Positions 21,216-32,546 of a stretch of DNA of 64,000 nucleotides are shown here, piece after piece. The stretch's first letter is position 1; every line of letters starts with the position of its first letter. The notes beneath the pieces were generated by a model. It made no database searches, was not told where the DNA came from, and saw only the letters and a list, made by a program, of their open reading frames with translations. Position numbers and translations under genes: made by a program. This DNA is from Bicyclus anynana (Eukaryota > Arthropoda > Insecta > Lepidoptera > Nymphalidae), in contig NC_069088.1 in the NCBI RefSeq assembly GCF_947172395.1, positions 699,501 through 763,500 of the forward strand, read 5' to 3'.

Positions 21216-22289
21216 ATTGGTCTTGTTTAAAAGATCTGGTTAAACAAAAACATAATAACTATCTATGTGCCGAATATTATCTTATAGAACATTCGTTCTA
21301 TGAGTGGTTGAGTAACTAGCATTTTAGTTATTGGTGAGGTATGTTAGACTTTTTGTAGGTATGTAGGCAATATTTTGTGTATCCGCAACATTAAGTACAC
21401 TAATTATTTATTTTTTTCCAAACCACAAATTCCCTCTGCTGTCAAATAACTCAGCCCGGCGGCCGGTAACGAGGGGAGGCGCGGGCGAGATGAGCAATGT
21501 TATGGAAATTTAATTATTTCACTGTTGGACAATAAAACAATGAATTTTGTGAGATACACAGCCTGATGCATCTAATTTATTGTACACCAACGCGAACAAT
21601 TCATTTCTTACAGTGTTAAATGTGCTTTTTAGAAATGGCGTACACATCGATCTGCAACGATGAAAAGAAATAAAGCCCGAACCCTATTCTACGAGTATTA
21701 CATTAATTTCGGCAAAAAACTCAATCGGGAGATATAGTTTGTTAATACTAGGTATATACCTCTCTATTTGTCTATCTGTCGTTTACATATAAATATTTTT
21801 TTATTTATTATTTAAGTTTTTTTAATTATACGCCATAGTTATGTGACAAATAATTATGTTCTTTTTAAAATACAATATTATTTTTTAATTCTATTCGAAA
21901 ATTATACCAGTAAAAATAAAACGCTATTCGGAGTTCAGTTAATTCAAAACTGTAGTACAGTATATATATGCTTTTGCTTTGTACAGTTTTAAGCCGTATC
22001 ATGGAAATGAAAATTTGACAAAACTGATAGAGAGTTGTAACAAAGTTGAAATAACTTTTAGTTAGTGACGGATTACAACTAATTTCCGCGGTGTAAGGTC
22101 TCTGTAAGTACGAATTAATTTTCGGTTGTCTGTGTCTGTGAGTATTATGACTAGATGGCTTCGTTTTATGCGACTTTAGAACTAATTAATGCATACAACT
22201 ATTTATAAGCTAAATTAATATTGCTATTTTCTGAAAGCTTGACAAACTCCTCTTTATTTTAGTGTTGGTATTTCTCTCAGGGAGCAAAT
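21216..22289. other. Non-coding stretch
   Basis: Mostly AT-rich. A short GC patch at 21450-21495 (GCCCGGCGGCCGGTAACG) is the only deviation. No gene. Confidence 0.4.
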
Positions 22290-22400
22290 TCGAGCAGGTT
22301 CGAAAGAGGGTCGGAGGTTCAGGATTTTGAGTTGGGTGTTTCGAAATCCTTAGAAAATACCTTTGCCCAGCAGTGAACGACCATCGACTAATTATGATGA
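22290..22400 (+). repeat. RTE-like LINE tail fragment
   Basis: Contains CCTTTGCCCAGCAGTGAACG, then GACCATCGACT and ATTATGATGATAA. This is the QQWT-type 3' end of an RTE relative with a decayed trinucleotide tail. Confidence 0.55.
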
Positions 22401-23762
22401 TAACGAATAAAGAGATAAGAGATCTTTGTGCGTGTGTGTGTGGAAGTGCCACACTGAACGATTACGGTAGTACTCATTTATTCCAGCTGCTAAGCAGTAT
22501 TGCTCTCTTTAAATCTGAAGGATGTGGCTGACTAAGAAAATGCCTAGTTGCCAAGGCCAGGACGGGCAAGGTCGAGAAACGCGGAGACGTTGTAGACCAT
22601 CTATTAGTACCGATGTCTAGTAAATAACGAAGACGGTAGGTCTTCGCCAGATGAGTAGGGTTTAACTTCCTCTCTGGCACAGTTGGTCAATTGATTGGTC
22701 AAATGGCAAGCAAGAAAGAGGTACAGGGTTATATTCTCACTTATGGTCCATTTAGGAGTTTTTTAAGCCGTGGCTAATCACCACTCTACTCGTACTGGCA
22801 AAAACTGTCAGACGTATAGTTAGAATAAACTTGTAACTTGTCAAAGTAAGCCCGGTTTCAGACTGCTTCGTAACTTAGCGTCAAATGAGAACGCATTTAC
22901 TCGTACTAGGGCTAGTTTTACATTAAATAAATAAATTTTTTAAGTACATTTCAAATGGAATCTAAACTATGGTCAATGTTTATTTAAGTTTCGATGCTAT
23001 AGTGATTTAATACCGTGTTGAATTGATCCGTAAACAAACAGGGCCGGCGGCAGGCTCGTTAAATAAATGCAGTGTCAAATGATAATGTTAATCCGTCACA
23101 TGCAACGCGCCGCTGCTGGCTCCCACGAGGTTTACGTCGGGTAGCAGACGAGCGGTTTTAAAAACGCTCTTTTGGAATGATATATATTAAAACGTGAAAG
23201 GGAAGTTAAGTATTAAGTTGAGTTGAGATTCTACATCAGAGTAATTTTAGTTTAAAATGATTTAATATTTAAAATTTACGATACTCTACACGAGTCGCAT
23301 GCTCACACACGATCTTGCTAAGTTTGTTTTTTTTCTACTAAACAGTATGTACTTGTACATGTTGCAAGATGCTTACTATTTAGATGTAGCATTATTTGGC
23401 GATTTTTTTATTTAAATAAATTCAATTATTGTTCCTAAAAGCTTATTTATATAAATACAAAATTTAATAAAATCTTTATTTTTATTATATTTTAAAATAA
23501 ACCGTCACGTTACAACCGCTCGTCTACGTCCGCCAAATCAAAGGAATGCGTGCAAAAAGGGGTGCGAAATGACACGTGTCGGCCCCTGATTGGACACATC
23601 GCGCACCTACCCTCGGCCTGCAATTACGAGAATAAGCTGATTTTGAGTGAACGCGGGAATAATGGCGCTTGTTACTGTTGCTTCTGTTGTGTGACGGGTT
23701 TTAGGATTTACACACGAATAAAGCTGGTATTTTTAACTGACTTCAAAAAAGGGAATTATACA
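22401..23762. other. Non-coding stretch with two GC patches
   Basis: GC-rich patches at 23040-23160 (CAACGCGCCGCTGCTGGC) and 23540-23660 lie in AT-rich DNA. A degenerate piece of SINE A-like sequence (AAGCCGTGGCTAATCACCA) sits near 22764. No gene. Confidence 0.4.
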
Positions 23763-24127
23763 GGATGCTCGGGATAATTTCCCATAACTCTTATATATTC
23801 TTATTCTTTAACAAATATATTATATATATTCTTTAACAAAAATTAATTTAAAATGTTCAAGGAACATGTGTTCTATAACGAATATTTTCAGAGTAAATAA
23901 TATTTCTTTTGTAAATATCTTAAAATGTATCCTTTATACGTATCCTTATAATGACGTATTTATATTTTAAAATGCAACGTTTGGCTTTGTTACCTAAAGA
24001 CGTGAATTACAAGGATAGTCGGTATTATTTGAATTACTTTGTATGAAAACGTATTTTTTTATTGCAATTAATAAAAAAATAGTTATGCAGTTCGGTTCCT
24101 ATATGTATGGGAAATACTCCCTGTATG
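23763..24127. mobile_element. MITE with ACAGG termini, copy 1
   Basis: The left end ACAGGATGCTCGGGAT and right end (minus) ACAGGGAGTATTTCCC form inverted termini. A related copy in opposite orientation lies at 27290-27575, matching across CCGAACTGCATAACTA, AACACATGTTC and TTGAACATTTT segments. No transposase is encoded. Confidence 0.6.
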
Positions 24128-24164
24128 TACAAATTTTATGTACGTCAATCATAATTGTTAGCCT

Positions 24165-24400
24165 ATTTTAAAGGCTAACTAAAGGGCCTGGTTCCACCAT
24201 ATATCACCATTGCTTGAATACGAGTTGCCAGACTTAAAATATTAATATTAAAGTATTTACGATTACAGACCGGGATCGACGGATTAGCGTACTCTGCGGC
24301 ACCACCAACTTCTCTACTCCGAGCAGCGAATTCTGTTCTACCTGGGATCCAAACCTAGGACTTCGTGATCCGAAGCAAGCTAATCACTGGACCGAATAAT
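24165..24400 (-). repeat. SINE family D, diverged copy
   Basis: On the minus strand the head reads TTAGCTTGCTTCGGATCACG, then AAGTCCTAGGTTTGGATCC, matching the head at 44480 (TCGGATCACAAGGTCCTGGG). The 3' part toward 24170 carries AAATAGG and CCAGGCCCTTTAG segments. Confidence 0.55.
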
Positions 24401-24639
24401 ATAATAGCGAGGGTCTGTCTATCTGTGTGCCTTTTCACGGCTTAGCCGTTGTACTGAAAGAATGAATAGATTTGGAGCAATGAGGAATGGAACCTTGAAG
24501 CAAAACACATATTTTGGGCATATGTATACTTTTTATTCCGGAAAAAACCACGGCTCCTGTGGGATTTGTGAAAAACAGAATATATATATATTATTTTTGT
24601 TTGTCTATTTGTATCCAAATATTGGACTTGTTAACAACC

Positions 24640-24780
24640 ACAATATTCCGTTTGGTTTCGGCAGCTGAACACAGGGCGGGGCGGATTCAACATGGCGGCG
24701 ATGGGGCAATTTACAGATTGATAAACCCGTCGATACTTGACAATGGACTTCCTTATTATTGTCTCGGGATCGCACGACCG
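24640..24780. other. GC-rich island
   Basis: Contains GGGCGGGGCGGATTCAACAT followed by GGCGGCGATGGGGC, and CGGGATCGCACGACCGGG. A Helitron family A scrap (GGCTCCTGTGGGATTTGTG) lies just upstream at 24552. No gene recognised. Confidence 0.35.
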
Positions 24781-25064
24781 GGATATTTTCCTTTTAAACT
24801 TAAATAATGTTAGAGAAAAAGAAGCTACGGTCTGTTAAGGTTGTAGTTAGTTATTTTATGAGAAAATATCAGTCGACTTTAATATTAATTGAGCCCTGCC
24901 GCGCAGGTTTCTTAAGTAAGGTAAGCTCGGCAATTAAATACTATGATTATTATATTATATGTTGTGAAGTTTCTCGTGAATCTCATCTCTTGTCCCGAGA
25001 ATCATCATGTTTATTTCTCATTATATCTTCAAGCAGAATTGTTGTGTTCTGCACATCTATCCTC

Positions 25065-25196
25065 TAACGATGTTGTATAATTCGCAAGTGCAAGTCTCGA
25101 ATTCCGCTATCTTTCTCATTCTATAGTATCTTGTTAAACAGAGAGAGATAGAGGTGAATTCGAAACTCGCACTTGTGAGTTATAAGAATATCGTTA
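25065..25196. mobile_element. Foldback MITE, ~50 bp arms
   Basis: The left arm TAACGATGTTGTATAATTCG continues with CAAGTGCAAGTCTCGAATTC. The right arm, read on the minus strand, is TAACGATATTCTTATAACTC and CAAGTGCGAGTTTCGAATTC. About 132 bp with a short centre, no coding capacity. Confidence 0.8.
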
Positions 25197-25211
25197 CAGA
25201 ATAGCCTAGCA

Positions 25212-25383
25212 GGTTGAAATCGCTTGGCAGTACGTCTTTGCCGGTAGGGTGGTAACTAGCCATGGTCGAAGCCTCCCACCAGCCAGACCTGGACCAATTA
25301 AGAAAATCTCAATCTGCTGGGGATCGAACCCAGGACCTCCGTTTTGTAAATCCACCGCGCATACCACTGCGCCACGGAGGTCT
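25212..25383 (-). repeat. SINE family A, 5' half
   Basis: Minus strand: head GACCTCCGTGGCGCAGTGG, B box GGTTCGATCCCC, then TCTTAATTGGTCCAGG and TAGTTACCACCCTACCGG. 3'-truncated. Good match to 14814. Confidence 0.85.
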
Positions 25384-25711
25384 GAAGGATCATAAGAAGG
25401 AGAAGAAAAGGCTTAACACCCACGTCTTAGGTTAATGGGAACAGGAGAGTGCATTGTAAGACACGTGTCTTACATGAAATGCAAATGCCTTGTCATATCC
25501 TATAGGATAGACGTTGAATTCCAACTTAAACATATAATTTTTATCAACTGTACATCTTGGCATAAAACTAGGTTTTAGTTTATATTTAACACAATTATTT
25601 TAGCAACAAACTTAACATATTTATTTATGTTTTAAGTCACTGTCTACTTTTAGACTCGATAAAAATTAAATTAGGACATCAATAACGAAATAATAGTAGA
25701 TTGTTATACAA

Positions 25712-25811
25712 GGGGCTAAAAAGACCCATTATATACGAGGTATTTCTAGGGCCCGAGACGTAAGGCGAGGGCCGCCTAAATAGAAACCGAGTTTATAATG
25801 GGTTTAGCCCC
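25712..25811. mobile_element. Foldback MITE, ~100 bp
   Basis: GGGGCTAAAAAGACCCATTATA at the left pairs with TATAATGGGTTTAGCCCC at the right, with a GC-rich centre (GGGCCCGAGACGTAAGGCG). No coding capacity. Confidence 0.7.
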
Positions 25812-26389
25812 GCGTGTTACACTCTGCTTTTCACTACGATTGCGAGAAAATAAAATAGTTTAGTACAATATTCAATGATTTATTTTAATTGAAAATTAAA
25901 TGTACAAAGTCTACAATTTTGGATATTAAGGGAGATGATACCCGGTAACATAATTTCCGACTACTGTGAAGATGAATAACGAGTATGTGAGGTAAACGTG
26001 GGAGATAATAGTTTAAAAAACTCCTTTCGTAAGTGAATCCATTCGTTGTTATTTTTTCCACTTATTAATTTTTTTGTAGGTATTTGTAGGTATCGTAGGT
26101 AAGTATTTAAGTAAATGCGTCTCGGCTTTAATGGTAGCAGATTGAAAATTTCATCCATCTCCAAATTAGGATGACCAATTTCACTAGAAAAAGACAACAA
26201 TAACAATTATTGTTGAAAAATATGCAAGTTACGGTCACAAATTTAAAATGAATTACTGAAAAAAATTAAGTGTGCATTATTCACGCCAATTGTTTTTTAA
26301 ATTCTCACTTTATAATTTTCAAAGAGTAGTGTAAACAACATTTAATGTAAGTAAATGTGTCAATTCATCCTCCAAAATACAATCTGTAA
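25812..26389. other. Non-coding stretch
   Basis: An 81-codon minus frame at 25961-26206 has no recognisable domain. Nothing else is seen. Confidence 0.4.
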
Positions 26390-26530
26390 TGGGATCGTGC
26401 CGCGAGCCGCCGGCCGGTTCCCGCGGGACATGCTTTAAATGCTGCTAATGAAATCCCCGACCTCGCTGTCCTCGCTGGCTTACTGTGCTGCTAATCCTTT
26501 CCCCTCAGCGTCATAATACGAACATTCTAT
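26390..26530. other. GC-rich single-copy island
   Basis: Contains CGCGAGCCGCCGGCCGGTTC, CCGACCTCGCTGTCCTCGC and two GCTGCTAAT words (TGCTGCTAATGAAA and TGCTGCTAATCC), each holding a TAAT homeodomain core. It may be a conserved non-coding element. Confidence 0.4.
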
Positions 26531-26754
26531 GCTGACAGATTCAAGGCCACTTAGCATTGGATTAGCATGCTAGGTCTAAAGTTTATGTCTTCTTAATGTC
26601 TTCCAAAAAGGAGTTTTGTTTGTTTTATCTGCAGAGTATTATGTATACTTTGACCTCGTTGGTCATGTAAGCCTATTATATTCCTTTGTTTTTTTAGAAT
26701 ACCTACATAAAAAATCTTGATTTGTTTATCAGATTAGAATAATAATGATCGGGA

Positions 26755-26935
26755 ACAATGGCTTAACGGGCCTTACCAGTAACACAACCAAATTCCCAAT
26801 TTCGGGTTGAAAATATACCTATGCACTGTTTTCGGTAAATAAAAAAAGGTCAGTATTTCATACCCCGACCGAAGTCTAGAACCATCACCTCAAGATCCGA
26901 AGCCATAAAGGGTAACCACTGGTCATGGAGGCAGA
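26755..26935 (-). repeat. SINE family D, diverged copy
   Basis: Minus strand: TGGTTACCCTTTATGGCTTC, then GGATCTTGAGGTGATGGTTC and CTTCGGTCGGGGTATGAAA. The layout matches the family D head and body at 44470. Poorly preserved. Confidence 0.45.
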
Positions 26936-27114
26936 TTTCTTTATACAATTTCTATAGAAAAATCTGCCTCGTTATCCAGTGGTTGACAAGTTAGTCCTTG
27001 CCTGCAATCTTACCAGGGGTACTATGTCACCATTTTACACTCCCCGCCAATAACACTATTCGAATTTGAACTTTATGTTTAAAGAATACCAAAATTAAAA
27101 AGTCACTAACAACG

Positions 27115-27225
27115 AAGTTGCCATGGCAACGAACGATGTCACGGCGCTGTAATTTTACGAGAATGCGGGGGCTGATGTTAAACGACGATGCAGTCGTAAG
27201 ATGGAATCGGGCATACGAATACACT
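27115..27225. other. GC-rich patch
   Basis: Contains TTGCCATGGCAACGAACG (with the GTTGCCATGGCAAC palindrome, an RFX-type X-box word) and ATGCGGGGGCTGATG. A similar TTTCCATGGCAACG word occurs at 34215. Confidence 0.35.
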
Positions 27226-27289
27226 GAAGAGTTACAAGTATATTATACCTATACTGTGGCCACAGCCCATAGGAATATAATATACAGGG

Positions 27290-27575
27290 TATTTTCCATA
27301 ACTTCATGGTGTTGACGAGTCCACTTAAGGGAGCCGAACTGCATAACTAATATTTTTTTAACTAAAAAAAAAACATTTTTATTTCTTCATACAGAGCACA
27401 AGCCTTTATCTATCCTTGCATTTTAAAAAACTTGGGTACGTCTTTGTTATAAGGATGCGTATTAGGAGACCCATTTTAAGATCTATTTACAAAAAAATTA
27501 TTATATACCCCGAAAATATTAATTTTAGAACACATGTTCATTGAACATTTTTAATTAATTTTCAGTAAAGAATAT
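27290..27575. mobile_element. MITE with ACAGG terminus, copy 2, truncated
   Basis: Inverted relative of 23763-24127. Starts ACAGGGTATTTTCCATAAC and runs to TTAATTAATTTTCAGTAAAG. The far terminus is missing where SINE A sequence begins at about 27573. Confidence 0.6.
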
Positions 27576-27765
27576 AACCTGTAACTAGCCTCTGGTGGTA
27601 ACGAGGCAGACCTGGACCAATTAAGAAAACCTCTATCAGCCGTACGTCTACCACTAGACCAGATATGAGCCAATTTAGAAATTATAAATTGACCCGAATT
27701 GACTGAGAATCGAATGCAGGACCTCTCTGAGAAGCACAGCACTGTCAACTGCGCCACAGAGGTCA
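27573..27765 (-). repeat. SINE family A, diverged, with internal insert
   Basis: Minus strand: GACCTCTGTGGCGCAGTTG, B-box-like GGTCCTGCATTCGATTC, and TCTTAATTGGTCCAGGTC near the other end. The middle (27630-27710) is unlike other copies. Confidence 0.6.
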
Positions 27766-27884
27766 TCAAACACATTGTGTTTTCATCAAATGTTGCCAAT
27801 GTGCCAATCAAGGGTGCGATCTACAGTTGCAGTGAACGACAGCTTCGTTTCGACTTACGCGATGATCCCCGTATCGCTAATTAA

Positions 27885-27970
27885 ATCTCAACACAATGGG
27901 GGAGTTACAAAAATGTTGGCTTAGCGCGCGCCTGCGTGTGGGGTACTGTGCTGACGCGTGCGAATTATAA
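27885..27970. other. GC-rich patch
   Basis: GGCTTAGCGCGCGCCTGCGT lies in AT-rich sequence. No frame or repeat match. Confidence 0.3.
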
Positions 27971-28164
27971 AAAATATATAATTGTATTAGAAATTAACAG
28001 TCAACTGCGACTTGTGCTCAGTTTTTTTAACAAGTCTTAATTATTTTTTATGTTTACAATCCAATAACGATAAGATTTACAATGTCAATAAAACGAAGTC
28101 TACATGTTATAATAGCAAAATTATTTTTGCCATTTTAGAATTTACAGTGCACAAGAGACGTGAT

Positions 28165-28648
28165 ATGATATGGATATGACCTCTGCCTCCGATTCTGGAG
28201 GGTGTGGGTTCGAATCCGGTCCTGGGCATTCACCTCCAATTTTCAGTTGTGGGCATTTTAAGAAATTAAATATCCACAATGATTTTAAACTTATTTCGTG
28301 GTGGTACGAATATTATTTACATACTACGATAAAACGACCACGTCCCGTCGTGACCACGCTCCATGAAACTGGGTCGAAATATCGACAAAAATCTCGTCGT
28401 TTTATCGTGGTATGAAAGCGTTTAAATAATATTCGTAAATATCACGTGTCTCAAACGGTGAAGAGAGAAGAAAAACATCGTGAGGAAATCTGCATACCAG
28501 AGAATTTTCTTAATTCTCTGCGTGTGTGAAGTCTGCCAATCCGCATTGGGCCAGCGTGGTGGCCTAACCCCTCGCATTCTGAGAGGAGACTCGAGCTCAT
28601 CAGTGAGCCGAATATGGGTTGATAATGATGATGATGATGAAGTACGAA
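28165..28648 (+). repeat. SINE family C with an insertion
   Basis: Starts GGATATGACCTCTGCCTCCG, B box GGGTTCGAATCCGG, body GTCTCAAACGG and AGAGAATTTTCTTAATTCTC, then CTGCGTGTGTGAAGTCTGCC, ends GCCGAATATGGGTTGATAAT and (GAT)n. Compared with the copy at 39193 it carries an extra 161 bp (28275-28435). Confidence 0.8.
28275..28435. mobile_element. Foldback MITE with 8-bp TSD inside SINE C
   Basis: Flanked by TAAATATC at 28267-28274 and 28436-28443, present once in the uninterrupted SINE at 39193. The arms pair TACGAATATTATTTA...CGATAAAACGAC (28305-28338) with GTCGTTTTATCG...TAAATAATATTCGTA (28396-28437). An 8-bp duplication is typical of hAT-type transposition. No transposase is encoded. Confidence 0.8.
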
Positions 28649-28711
28649 TACTAACACTTATGTACTCCCTATCACTACGCTCACAGAACGTCGGTAAAGT
28701 ACATTTTTTGT

Positions 28712-28775
28712 ATTTTATTCTATGACAAGTTAGACCTTTAGATTGTAGTCAGGGCTAACTTGTAAAAAATAATAA
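28712..28775 (+). repeat. SINE family A, 3' end fragment
   Basis: TAGATTGTAGTCAGGGCTAA followed by CTTGTAAAAAATAATAAAAA. Only the terminal ~60 bases. Confidence 0.7.
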
Positions 28776-28779
28776 AAAA

Positions 28780-29047
28780 AAACCTTGATTGCGATCTCAC
28801 CTGATGTTAAGTGACGATGCAGTTAAAGATGATAGCGGGCTTACTTGGCAGAGGTACAAGTTTATTCTTCCCAAAGCTCTGACGCTTTCTACGTGGCATC
28901 GTACCGGAACGCTAAATTGCTTGGTAGTACATCTTTGCCTACCATTAGACCAGCCAAATTATTAAAATCCTAAACCAAACCGTGCTCGGATTTGAACCCA
29001 GAACCTCACGGTTGAGAACTAGCACTACGAACTGCGTCAGAGAGGTC
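28780..29047 (-). repeat. SINE family A, near full length
   Basis: On the minus strand from head CGACCTCTCTGACGCAGTTC and B box GGTTCAAATCCG through TTAGCGTTCCGGTACGATG to the 3' part near 28790 (GTGAGATCGCAATCAAGG). It abuts the plus-strand fragment tail to tail. Confidence 0.7.
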
Positions 29048-29540
29048 GTCAATAATAAAGTGCTCAAACTCTTCTTTTTTTTTGTCATCTACCTGTGCTC
29101 TTGCTACGCATATCACTCACTATGAGTGACCCGACACGGCGGAAAATATTAAATACCAGACCAACGGCAATAATTAATTGACAAAGGTCAAAAAATATTT
29201 GCCGTAGGTAAAAAATTTTTGAAAGTTAGATTGATAAAAAAAGCACCACAAAAAGTGGCACCGATTCGATCGTCCGCCAATTACCTCGGCGAAACTTCAT
29301 CAAAACGGTACAAAGCAAAAATGTCCTAACGCACGAATGGGCCCTCCCAAAAGGAGCACCGCCCTCTCACATGAATGCACCTCCACAATAGCCAATTCGA
29401 CACTAAGTGAGAGAAAAAAAGGCTAAAATAACTGCCTATGCATGATATTTAACATAAGTGACAGATGGGAAAAATACAAGATGAGAGTTCTTTATTAGTT
29501 AAAGTTACGAATTACTAATTAGGTACGTCTAAACAATCAT
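29048..29540. other. Non-coding stretch with GC patch
   Basis: 29240-29400 is richer in GC (GCCCTCCCAAAAGGAGCACC) and unlike any repeat here. No gene. Confidence 0.4.
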
Positions 29541-29750
29541 CATCATCATTATCATTTTCAGCCTATTTTAATGGCTCAGTAGAGGGCCAGGGCTTCATTC
29601 CTACAGGAGAGGGAATAGAACAATAATATGTTCATTTTGAATTATTAATTTTATTTTAATTCTTTTCTTTCTTTTTTTTTCTTTTTCCTAAACAAAGTCG
29701 AAAACAAATTTCTGCTGCTGTGGGATCCTAAACTTGTAAATCTGAGAACA
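29541..29750 (+). repeat. SINE-like fragment (GCCTATTTTAATGGCTC type)
   Basis: CATCATCATTATCATTTTCA precedes AGCCTATTTTAATGGCTCAG and a GGGCCAGGGCTTCATTCC segment. Related pieces lie at 24150, 45880, 47080 and 56460. This is a body segment seen in family D copies. Confidence 0.45.
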
Positions 29751-30960
29751 GAGTAGAGGAAATCTTTTTGTTAATCTGTTTGTTGTCACCATTTCACACT
29801 TGTATAGTATGAGACCAAAAACCTAGTTAAATACATACAACAGGAACAGCTTTAAAAGGATCATTTCTTTTTACTTAAACAAAAGAAAGTTTAACTTTAA
29901 TTGAACTTTACGTGGATTTAGGTTTTTATTCAATTGTGTGAACTGTGAACTCATTTATTTCTGAATTAACAGTTCTACTCGCATGTTTGACTCTAAGATA
30001 CAATCTGCCTCTGGGTGAAATTTCATCAACATCAATTTAGCGGTCAAGCTAGAAATGGGCCAATAAAACGCAATGTTGCTTCTGTAATATTAATATTTGT
30101 ACGATTTTAAAGTCGCCATTATCCAGTTGTCTGATTAGATCTCTATGGCAACAATTAGACTGTTCAGGAAGCAAGTGTTTAAATTTCCATTAGCCGCTCT
30201 GAATCGTACTTAAGTTCATAATTGGTGTTGCTTTTCAATTCAATGTTCGATTTTTCACCTTTTGTTATGGCACTTTTCTCGGTCAGTATTCAATTCAATT
30301 CTTTTTGAAAAAATAATCTATGTTTTCTTCTGAATTATTATCGGGAATTTTATTCTGTCTCTTCTTTTTGGACTTACGTATCCTAATTACTATTCTTGCG
30401 AGTTTATAGATGGCATATCTACACTTAAAAAGTATAGTAGTGCTCTTGGTGATAAATTTTGTTTAGGGAAGTGCAATCGACACGTTTATTTTGACGTCAA
30501 GCAGTATTGCTGTATTTCAGTTTATAGGGCTGTGAAACTTACAGACCCACAAGGTTTATAGTTTAGGTTGAAAGGCACAGAGTAGTGCTTTGTAAGACTT
30601 GTTTCCTTGAATGTGCAAAGACTTGTAACATCATGGTTTTCCACTAAAACTCATAGGGACATGAAATAGTGAAATGTATGTAAAAAAATCACTGATAACG
30701 TTTAAAACATCGCATAACTCAACATTGACAACCCAAAGTGAGGTGTAACTGACAGAATAAAAAACCAAAAATTTAAAAAAAGTAAGTAAACAACATGTTA
30801 ACATTTTAACATTCAATTAATTTGCCCGCATTACAGTGGTACACTCGCCCATAGACGTGAAAATCTATAGACCAGACTGCCTTTTTTTTAATTATGTACA
30901 ATTTTCAATTTCAAAAAATATAAAATATAATATATTTCCGTATGTATGATGAATACAGCC
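29751..30960. other. Non-coding stretch
   Basis: About 1.2 kb, AT-rich, frames of 61 codons at most, no recognised repeats. Confidence 0.45.
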
Positions 30961-31205
30961 ATCATCATTATCATCAACTGATGGACGTCCAAACATCACT
31001 ATCCTGAGCTTCATGCATCCAGCGAATCCCTGCGACTTGCTTGACATCGTCAGCCCACCGGGTGGGGGGTCAATCAACACTGCGCTTTCTAGTGTAGGGT
31101 CGTATTCTAGTCTTGGAACCCCTACGTCCATCGGCTCTTTGAATAGCTTAGCTAGATCCATCGCCCGCTGTGTGACTCTGAGCCTTCTTAGAGGTCTACA
31201 GACCA
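30961..31205 (-). pseudogene. RTE-like reverse transcriptase, internally deleted remnant
   Basis: The minus frame reads LRRLRVTQRAMDLAKLF, the thumb-region motif. After a frameshift it reads ADDVKQVAGIRWMHEAQ and then DVWTSIS before a decayed (GAT)n tail. The ~80 residues that normally separate these parts are missing and the last QKAYVLQ codons are lost. Confidence 0.75.
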
Positions 31206-32313
31206 AGTCTCTTAATCATAGGTCATCACTGGCAAGACGCACTATTCGAAGACTCTTGTTTTCAGGCACTGAGAAATGTTCTTTTTTATGTATATTTATC
31301 CTCATTACTGTTTTAATATTTTTGTGGTAAATGGAATGTATGGAATCCTTACTATGTAAAATCATACCCGATGGAAAGCAAAAATTAGGTCTCAGTACGC
31401 GCTTGCCTAGAAAATAATGTCTATTGACTACATTTCTTAAATACATCTATTTTTATGGTGGCAGGAATCAAACACGTCAATAGAGCATTCTGCACATTGA
31501 TAAAATACGAGTATGTGTAAAATATTTTTACAACTCTTAAAAGAAGACTCTAGCCTTTTATTATTGTTTTACTTTTATTTTTATTTTTGTTAGGTTATAT
31601 ACGGTACTATAACGTGACGAACGTGAACGTGTCACCGTAACGGTTTAAGAAAAATAGTTAAAAAAAGTAATAATAAATATAATACAAAAATGCAGTCTAA
31701 ACATTTGTTGGTCTACATTAGCGTCCGGACAAATGTGACGTCACGTGTCAAATTAGTAACGGTCGCGTACGTCAATGGTTTTTTAAAATTTGGAACCGAA
31801 TGATTGGCGCCTGGTATCGAGCGCGCCTCTCGACTGGAAACGCCATTGCCGGTGCGATGCTTGGATTGCCTTTTTCACTTTAAAATACCATTCGTCATTT
31901 TTTATTATGCTAAGTGAACATTTTTCGTTTTCTAGGAAGTGCGAGTTTAATTTAATTTTAAATACAATAAAATATATTTTTTTCATTATTAAGTATTTTT
32001 TTTATTATTATCATTTTTTCACTCTTTATCTAAAGTTATCGATTGGGACGCCTAACTAGTATTTAGTATAACAATATAGCAAAAGTATAAAATTGAGCTA
32101 AGATACCTAAAAGATGTAAGGACCCACTAGGGTCATCTGTTTTTAATATGCTAAGGGCACTTTGTTCGGTTTTAAGAAAGTAGTGATTTAAGTTTAGTTG
32201 AATAGATAATTTTATTATTTGATTTGTTAATTATCACTTGTTTACCCCTTTAGCAAACGCATTAATTCATTGCAATACCTTAAGTGTAATATATACCAAA
32301 ATTTATAATACCA
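31206..32313. other. Non-coding stretch
   Basis: Frames up to 105 codons overlap the RTE remnant or AT-rich DNA and show no other domain. A small CG-containing patch lies at 31790-31860. No gene. Confidence 0.4.
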
Positions 32314-32546
32314 CTAGCGGACGCCCGCGACTTTATCCGCGTGGAATTCAGTTTTTCACAAATCTCGCGGGAACCATGAATTTTTCCGGGATGAAAAGTA
32401 GCCTATGTGTTAATCCAGAGTAAAATCTAATTCCATTCCATATTTCAGCCAAATCGTTTCAGTAGCCGCAGCGTTAAAGAGGAAAAAACATACTTACACA
32501 CTTTCACACTTACACACAAACTTTCACCTTTATAATATTAGTGTGA
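32314..32546 (-). mobile_element. Helitron-like family A, near full length
   Basis: Reverse-oriented: CTAG at 32314-32317, hairpin GCGGACGCCCGCGACTTTAT with CCGCG, body CAAATCTCGCGGGAACCATG, end TATAATATTAGTGTGA (so TCACACTAATATTATA on the minus strand). About 233 bp with no coding capacity. Confidence 0.7.

Noticed and set aside
31013..31330. 105-codon plus-strand frame
   Set aside because: It is the antisense shadow of the RTE remnant on the minus strand followed by AT-rich DNA.
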